From NCBI GenBank assembly GCA_039984715.1, contig JBDWUA010000016.1:496001-560000 (forward strand): DNA of 64,000 nucleotides, in the 5' to 3' direction. The translations under genes and the position numbers were made by a program. Of the stretch, positions 60,050-64,000 are shown one piece after another. The stretch is from JABSSA01 sp039984715. Lineage in GTDB: Bacteria > Pseudomonadota > Alphaproteobacteria > Rhodobacterales > Rhodobacteraceae. Position 1 is the stretch's first letter. Each line of letters starts with the position of its first letter. The notes under the pieces were generated by a model. That model saw only the letters and a program-made list of their open reading frames with translations. It searched no databases and was not told where the DNA came from.

Positions 60050-60604
60050 TTACTTTGCACGTGTCCATGCAAATTTTTGCACGGGCTCGTCCAAAGGCGT
60101 CACAGCAACATGGTTGATGTAGTTAGACATCGTCTTTTGCGCGAGGCCCAACACAACGTCCAGCACAGCGCGATGTGAATAGCCTGCATCAAAGAACGCC
60201 TGCATCTGATCATTCGAAACATTGCCGCGCTCACGCACCATCTGCAACGTAAAGGTGCGCAGCGCTTCCAGCTTGGGTGACGGCAGGGGCGTTTCATTTC
60301 GAAGCGCTTCTGAGATGTCATCTGACACCTTCATCATCTTGGCCAGACCAGTATGGGCCGGAACACAGTAATGACATTCGTGTTCAACGTTGATCGCTTG
60401 CCAAACCACGGTCAGCTCATCCGCATCAAAATCGGTTTGCGTGAACAGTTTGTGCAGCACTTGATAGCCTTCAAACGCCTGCGGGCTTTCCGCCAAAATG
60501 CGATGCAGACCGGGAAGGCGCCCAAACGCAGCTTGTGATTTTTCCAGCAACGGCTTGGATCCGTCCGGGGCGCTGTTCAGGTCGTGTGATGGGAAGTCAG
60601 TCAC
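60050..60604 (-). CDS. Carboxymuconolactone decarboxylase/AhpD-family protein
   Basis: 184 residues. The AhpD-like helix carries HECHYCVPAHTGLAK: a CxxC pair plus nearby His (C-H-Y-C, about residues 86-93), as in peroxidase-related disulfide reductases and AhpD. The protein is soluble. Start at the GTG at 60604 is chosen because GGAGACAAAC precedes it; an upstream ATG frame exists without ribosome-binding site. Its promoter region contains a 16-base palindrome shared with the divergent TetR gene, which probably represses it. A role in peroxide or electrophile detoxification is inferred. Confidence 0.87.
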   Translation of the reverse strand: MTDFPSHDLNSAPDGSKPLLEKSQAAFGRLPGLHRILAESPQAFEGYQVLHKLFTQTDFDADELTVVWQAINVEHECHYCVPAHTGLAKMMKVSDDISEALRNETPLPSPKLEALRTFTLQMVRERGNVSNDQMQAFFDAGYSHRAVLDVVLGLAQKTMSNYINHVAVTPLDEPVQKFAWTRAK

Positions 60605-60651
60605 GTTTGTCTCCAGTGTTCGAATTGATACATTTGTCGAATTAGGGTTTG

Positions 60652-60667
60652 TTGAATGATCATTCAA
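60652..60667. promoter_or_regulatory. TetR operator, site 1 (perfect palindrome)
   Basis: TTGAATGATCATTCAA is perfectly palindromic over 16 bases and lies between the AhpD-like gene and the tetR gene, directly upstream of the -10 of tetR and overlapping the -35 region. Size and symmetry fit a TetR-type dimer site. Confidence 0.75.
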
Positions 60668-60670
60668 GTA

Positions 60671-60676
60671 TATAAT
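60671..60676 (+). promoter_or_regulatory. -10 box of the tetR promoter
   Basis: TATAAT is a perfect sigma-70 -10. A TTGTTG 16 bases upstream (60649-60654) is a modest -35 that overlaps operator site 1. The implied start near 60683 comes after the ATG at 60680, so the true tetR start codon is most likely the next in-frame ATG at 60713. Confidence 0.6.
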
Positions 60677-60691
60677 TGAATGAGTGCTCAA
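60676..60691. promoter_or_regulatory. TetR operator, site 2 (imperfect copy)
   Basis: TTGAATGAGTGCTCAA repeats the first 8 bases of site 1 exactly and its right half imperfectly, 24 bases further along. It covers the presumed transcription start of tetR. Two sites spaced about two and a quarter helical turns apart suggest cooperative autorepression. Confidence 0.6.
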
Positions 60692-60712
60692 GAAAAACGG
60701 ATCTCTGTACCA

Positions 60713-61297
60713 ATGCCACGAACAGCTTCATTTGACCGCAATGCTTTGATTGCCAAAGCGCGCGAGATCTTTTGGCAAAAAGGGTGGGCCGGGACGTCCA
60801 TGAAAGATCTTGAACGAGGATTGGGGCTGCATCCGGGCAGTTTTTACGCGGCATTCGGGTCAAAGGATGCTTTGTATGAACTGACATTGGATCGATATGT
60901 CGAAGAAGGGCAGGCACGCCTTGATCAATTGGTTCAAACGCACGGCGCACTTGGCGCTTTGAAGGCGTATTTGCGTTCAGTTGTTGAAGACAGCGCAATG
61001 CCGGTGCGGGCCTGTATGTTGTCCAAGACGCTTCTTGAGCTGAGCGGGCAAGACAACCAATTGGCGTCTCGCGCGAAACAGCACATGGCAACGATGGAAG
61101 CGCGATTTGCGTCGTTGTTTGCGCAGGCGCAAGATGAAGGTGACATCGACAAGGGAATGTCTGCCGAAAAGCGTGCGCGCAGGTTCCAGTCTGATTTAAT
61201 GGGGCTGCGGGTATCAGCAGAACGCGGCGATATCGATGCGCTTGAACTGGCGGATGAAATCGCGGCCGATCTGGATCGCAACCACTTCAAGTCATAG
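60713..61297 (+). CDS. TetR/AcrR-family transcriptional regulator
   Basis: 194 residues. N-terminal HTH (about 8-55): RNALIAKAREIFWQKGWAGTSMKDLERGLGLHPGSFYAAFGSKDALY is a typical TetR DNA-binding domain; the C-terminal half is an effector-binding helical domain containing a Cys (RACMLSKTLLEL). The start at 60713 is preferred over 60680 because the -10 box and presumed transcription start overlap the earlier codon. It is divergent from the AhpD-like gene; two operator copies lie between. Likely a detoxification regulator, judged by context. Confidence 0.9.
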   Translation: MPRTASFDRNALIAKAREIFWQKGWAGTSMKDLERGLGLHPGSFYAAFGSKDALYELTLDRYVEEGQARLDQLVQTHGALGALKAYLRSVVEDSAMPVRACMLSKTLLELSGQDNQLASRAKQHMATMEARFASLFAQAQDEGDIDKGMSAEKRARRFQSDLMGLRVSAERGDIDALELADEIAADLDRNHFKS

Positions 61298-61302
61298 CTA
61301 AG

Positions 61303-61776
61303 TTATTCTTGCTGCGCGCCGTCTGCGATCAAACGGGACATAATATGGTCGGGAATTGGCATTTTCCCTGATCCATCCCGCTTTAGCAGGACCATGACAC
61401 ATGTAAACGAAGCCCGTTTTTGCCCTTCGACCCAAATAGCCTGATCCAGTGTCATCGATGTGCGGCGGAACGAAACGCACCGCGTTGTTGTTACATAGCT
61501 TTCACCGCGAAACGTCTCGGCGATCCAATGAACATCTCCAGATCGAATGACGATCTTGGGTCCGTTTGGATCAGTCAATGTACCGATGCCATAGAATTCC
61601 GTGAAATGAATGCGCAAGCGTTCAAACCAAACCAAATAGCTGGTGTTGTTCACGTGATTAAGGGCGTCGCATTCATCGTGATGAACACGATCCGCACGCG
61701 CAACTGGCTGGGGTTCAAGAACGCCAAGCGTGATCTGATCGTCTTGGCTCAGAGATGTGTGAAACGGATATTGCAT
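61303..61776 (-). CDS. Acyl-CoA thioesterase, 4HBT hotdog fold
   Basis: 157 residues. A single hotdog domain with the motif HHDECDALNHVNNTSYLVWFERLRIHF: the aspartate/acid and the HVNN turn are typical of 4-hydroxybenzoyl-CoA thioesterase-type enzymes. Specificity is not readable. It is convergent with the TetR gene (5 bases between stops) and divergent from the acyl-CoA ligase gene; the 133 bases between them hold the promoters of both. Together they could balance acyl-CoA formation and hydrolysis. Confidence 0.85.
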   Translation of the reverse strand: MQYPFHTSLSQDDQITLGVLEPQPVARADRVHHDECDALNHVNNTSYLVWFERLRIHFTEFYGIGTLTDPNGPKIVIRSGDVHWIAETFRGESYVTTTRCVSFRRTSMTLDQAIWVEGQKRASFTCVMVLLKRDGSGKMPIPDHIMSRLIADGAQQE

Positions 61777-61909
61777 CTCGCGGGGCTACCGGTTGCTCGT
61801 GAAGCTTGCAAGGGGCCGATGTGCTTGCCAAGGTGCGTGCAAGGGAGATGGCGCAGGTATTTAATCTGAAAACCAATGCGCCTCATGATGACATAAAGGG
61901 GAGGGACCC

Positions 61910-63529
61910 ATGCTGGGCCAAATGATGGAAATGCCGCTGACCATTCAATCGTTGATTGATCATGCTGCACTGTACCATGCGGATACGGAAATTGTTTCGG
62001 TTAGTACATGCGGCGGTGTTGAGATTACAAATTGGGGAGAAGTTGGAGTGAACGCGCGCCGTTTGGGCGATGCTTTGACACAATTGAATCTTGAACCGCA
62101 GGCGCGCTGTGGCACGATCGCGTGGAACAATCGGCGACACATGGAAGTGTATTTTGGCGTGTCAGGCGCGGGGTTTGTTTGCCATACGATCAACCCCAGA
62201 CTGTTTCCCGAGCAACTTGTCTATATTATCAACCACGCCGAAGACAAAGTTCTGTTTATCGACCGCACATTTGTTCCCTTGGTTGCGGCAATCCGTGACA
62301 AAATTCCCGGTGTCGAACACATCGTTCTGCTGGACGATTTAGACCCGGAATCTGCGACCGCTATTCCCGGTCTTATATCTTATGATGAGTTGATCGCAGG
62401 CGGAGCAACAACGTTTGAATGGCCGGAGTTTGACGAGAATACCGCCTCAAGCCTGTGCTATACGTCTGGGACGACGGGCAATCCTAAGGGTGTTTTGTAT
62501 TCGCATCGCTCTACTGTTTTGCATTCCTTGGTTGCCTCTGCACCGGATGGTTTGGGACTGTCCGCATTAAAGCGTGTTCTTCCCGTTGTACCGATGTTTC
62601 ACGTCAATGCATGGGGCACGCCATACGCGTGCGCAGCTGTTGGGTCACCGATGGTGTTACCCGGTCCGGGTCTTGATGGGGCGTCTCTGGTCAACTTGAT
62701 CGACACATACGAGGTGCATCAGGCCTTGGGAGTGCCAACAATCTGGCTTGGCCTTTTGGGCGAGGCTGCAAAAACGGGCAGCACTTTGAATAGTCTTGAA
62801 AAAACGGTCGTAGGAGGATCAGCTTGCCCACCCTCAATGATGGCCGAGTTTCGCGAGAAATACGGGGTGGAAACGATCCATGCATGGGGAATGACCGAAA
62901 TGTCACCTCTTGGGTCGGGCAACCAATTGAAAGGCAAGCATCTAAAATTGCCAGAAGCCGAGCAACATAAGGTCCGCGAGACCCAAGGGCGTCCACCATG
63001 GGGCGTTTCTATGAAAATCGTGGATGCCAATGGCACCGAACTGCCCCGCGATGGGAAAGCGCAAGGTTCATTGCTGGTCAAGGGACCGTGGATTTTGGAC
63101 GCCTATTTCAAGAAATCCAAAGAAGAAACGTTGACCGATGGATGGTTCGACACGGGCGACGTTGCGACATTGGATGCGGATGGGTTTTTGTCGATTAAGG
63201 ATCGTTCCAAAGACATTATTAAATCGGGCGGTGAATGGATTTCGTCGGTTGATCTTGAAAATATCGCGATTGCGCATCCCAAGCTTGTGGATGCAGCGGT
63301 AATTGGGGCACGACATGAAAAATGGGATGAACGACCTGTTTTGGTGGCGGTTGCTGCGGACGGAGAAATGCCAAGCGAAGCCGAGGTATTGAGTATTTTC
63401 GCGGACAAGATAGCCAAGTGGCAAGTGCCGGACAAAGTCGTCTTTACTGACGTCCTGCCACGAAACGCAACGGGCAAGGTATTAAAGCGCAATTTGCGCG
63501 AAGAGTTCGGTGAAGTTCTGATCGGATGA
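61910..63529 (+). CDS. Acyl-CoA ligase (fatty-acid or DMSP-type, DmdB-like)
   Basis: 539 residues, ANL superfamily. The P-loop YTSGTTGNPKGVLYSH (about residue 182), WGMTEMSPLG, DTGDVATLDADGF, IKDRSKDIIKSGGEWIS and the final catalytic Lys in RNATGKVLKR are intact. The opening MLGQMMEMPLTIQSLIDHAA and AWNNRRHMEVYFGVSGAG recall long/medium-chain ligases and the DmdB methylmercaptopropionate-CoA ligase group of marine roseobacters; specificity cannot be decided from sequence. AGGGGAGGGA precedes the ATG. A strong terminator follows the stop. Confidence 0.88.
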   Translation: MLGQMMEMPLTIQSLIDHAALYHADTEIVSVSTCGGVEITNWGEVGVNARRLGDALTQLNLEPQARCGTIAWNNRRHMEVYFGVSGAGFVCHTINPRLFPEQLVYIINHAEDKVLFIDRTFVPLVAAIRDKIPGVEHIVLLDDLDPESATAIPGLISYDELIAGGATTFEWPEFDENTASSLCYTSGTTGNPKGVLYSHRSTVLHSLVASAPDGLGLSALKRVLPVVPMFHVNAWGTPYACAAVGSPMVLPGPGLDGASLVNLIDTYEVHQALGVPTIWLGLLGEAAKTGSTLNSLEKTVVGGSACPPSMMAEFREKYGVETIHAWGMTEMSPLGSGNQLKGKHLKLPEAEQHKVRETQGRPPWGVSMKIVDANGTELPRDGKAQGSLLVKGPWILDAYFKKSKEETLTDGWFDTGDVATLDADGFLSIKDRSKDIIKSGGEWISSVDLENIAIAHPKLVDAAVIGARHEKWDERPVLVAVAADGEMPSEAEVLSIFADKIAKWQVPDKVVFTDVLPRNATGKVLKRNLREEFGEVLIG

Positions 63530-63534
63530 TGATT

Positions 63535-63562
63535 TTGAGCCCGGTTTCCGGGCTCAATTTTT
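63535..63562 (+). terminator. Terminator of the acyl-CoA ligase gene
   Basis: TTGAGCCCGG, TTT loop, CCGGGCTCAA, then five T. A 10-base stem beginning six bases past the stop codon. On the minus strand the hairpin is followed by AAAATC, so it works mainly in the plus direction. Confidence 0.88.
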
Positions 63563-63592
63563 GAACGGTTTGCAGTTCAAAGAATTTAGCCC

Positions 63593-64000
63593 TCAGGTCG
63601 TGCCAGCCACATATGCGTTGACGGCCGCAATCATTTCGGACAGCAACTCGTCGCTCATGTGTGCAACGTTTTCTAGGTCGTCGTGTGTCGTTTTCTTTCC
63701 ATTAATTGCGTGCTGCATGATCGGAAACAAGTCCTGCCAAATGCGTTTGGCATTTTCGAGGTGACGTTCGGTTTGTGGTGTCGGTGGTGCGATAAACTCG
63801 CTTGATACAGTGTCTGCATTTAATAGTTTGTTTAGGTTTTTTTCGAACGTCGCAGCAGTCTCTATCAATAGTTCCCGGTGCAGTTCGGCGCTTACATCGT
63901 TGTGTAAAAAGCAAAATTCTTTCGCCAATTTTTGCGACAACATTCGTTGTTTTCCGGCAGCATTCAACGTGTTTGAGATTTTTGGGTCGACGCCAGTGTT
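63593..64000 (-). CDS. PilJ-domain sensory protein, C-terminal fragment
   Basis: The frame remains open at the right window edge, so only the final 135 or so residues are seen. The segment NAAGKQRMLSQKLAKEF is the signature of the type IV pilus methyl-accepting chemotaxis N-terminal (PilJ) domain, a periplasmic four-helix ligand-binding module; the rest (HLENAKRIWQDLFPIMQH) continues as helices. No MCP or kinase domain follows before the stop, so the protein ends with the PilJ domain, which is unusual. The start lies outside the window; an internal TTG at 63967 is not a real start. Local composition is slightly AT-rich. Confidence 0.7.
   Translation of the reverse strand, partial: NTGVDPKISNTLNAAGKQRMLSQKLAKEFCFLHNDVSAELHRELLIETAATFEKNLNKLLNADTVSSEFIAPPTPQTERHLENAKRIWQDLFPIMQHAINGKKTTHDDLENVAHMSDELLSEMIAAVNAYVAGTT

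Noticed and set aside
1..64000. tRNA genes, CRISPR arrays, insertion sequences, attachment sites
   Set aside because: Scanned by eye for cloverleaf ends, regularly spaced repeats, transposase motifs and terminal repeats; none found. A tRNAscan or ISfinder search was not possible.

Overview
The window reads as ordinary chromosome of a marine-type alphaproteobacterium of the Rhodobacteraceae (Roseobacter group). The evidence is the dusB(nifR3)-ntrB-ntrC-ntrY-ntrX-trkA-trkH-hfq-hflX block in its classical order, a VPLPA-CTERM surface protein, a heme A synthase, a usg-family protein, a zwf-pgl-pgi cluster, and the moderate-GC codon usage seen almost throughout. I see no tRNA, rRNA, insertion sequence, prophage or CRISPR array. 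Genes are dense, and many are translationally coupled through ATGA or TGATG overlaps.

Layout. 1-2.7 kb: end of a LysR regulator, hpt, a COQ10/RatA-like START protein and an MmgE/PrpD protein. 2.7-6.2 kb (minus strand): amtB, then the coupled genes ispD-ispF-pgpA-pncC. 6.3-18.5 kb (plus strand): the nitrogen two-component block followed by potassium uptake (trkA/trkH), hfq and hflX. 18.7-22.7 kb (minus): VPLPA-CTERM protein, an RsuA/RluE-type pseudouridine synthase and a penicillin-acylase-family Ntn hydrolase. 22.8-27.6 kb: a beta-hydroxyacid dehydrogenase, a soluble PAS protein, a SYLF lipoprotein, hemB and a small membrane protein. 27.6-32.3 kb: mfd and a Bcr/CflA-type MFS exporter. 32.4-38.9 kb: a degenerate TagD-like nucleotidyltransferase, a DsbA-like/CoA-ligase pair with a divergent XRE-cupin regulator, an aquaporin and an orphan family-5 solute-binding protein. 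39-45.9 kb: a candidate small RNA, 3-hydroxybutyrate dehydrogenase plus a patatin lipase, a DUF502 protein, pseudouridine catabolism (kinase and glycosidase), and a DUF4198/HupE pair. 45.9-53.4 kb: a ThiE-like protein, trmJ, ctaA, an M32 carboxypeptidase, a small conserved protein and gyrA. 53.6-64 kb: usg, DUF2855, a radical SAM enzyme, zwf-pgl-pgi, an AhpD-like protein with a divergent TetR regulator, a thioesterase, an acyl-CoA ligase and a truncated PilJ-domain sensor.

How the genes work together. NtrB/NtrC and NtrY/NtrX form two sensor/regulator pairs, and both regulators lack the sigma-54 contact loop (GAFTGA), as known for Rhodobacter NtrC. zwf-pgl-pgi feeds glucose-6-phosphate into the Entner-Doudoroff or pentose phosphate route. 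ispD/ispF belong to the MEP isoprenoid pathway. The HBDH/patatin pair fits polyhydroxybutyrate or lipid turnover.

Most unusual items: an orphan promoter, two hairpins and a strong terminator at about 39.05-39.12 kb (likely a small RNA of about 75 nt); a perfect 9-3-9 palindrome in the ispD/dusB intergenic region; two tandem copies of a 16-bp palindrome at the tetR promoter; a TagD-like protein that has lost both of its family signatures; and a structured inverted-repeat region behind hflX. No clearly new multi-gene system was found. Start codons, families and promoters were judged by eye only.
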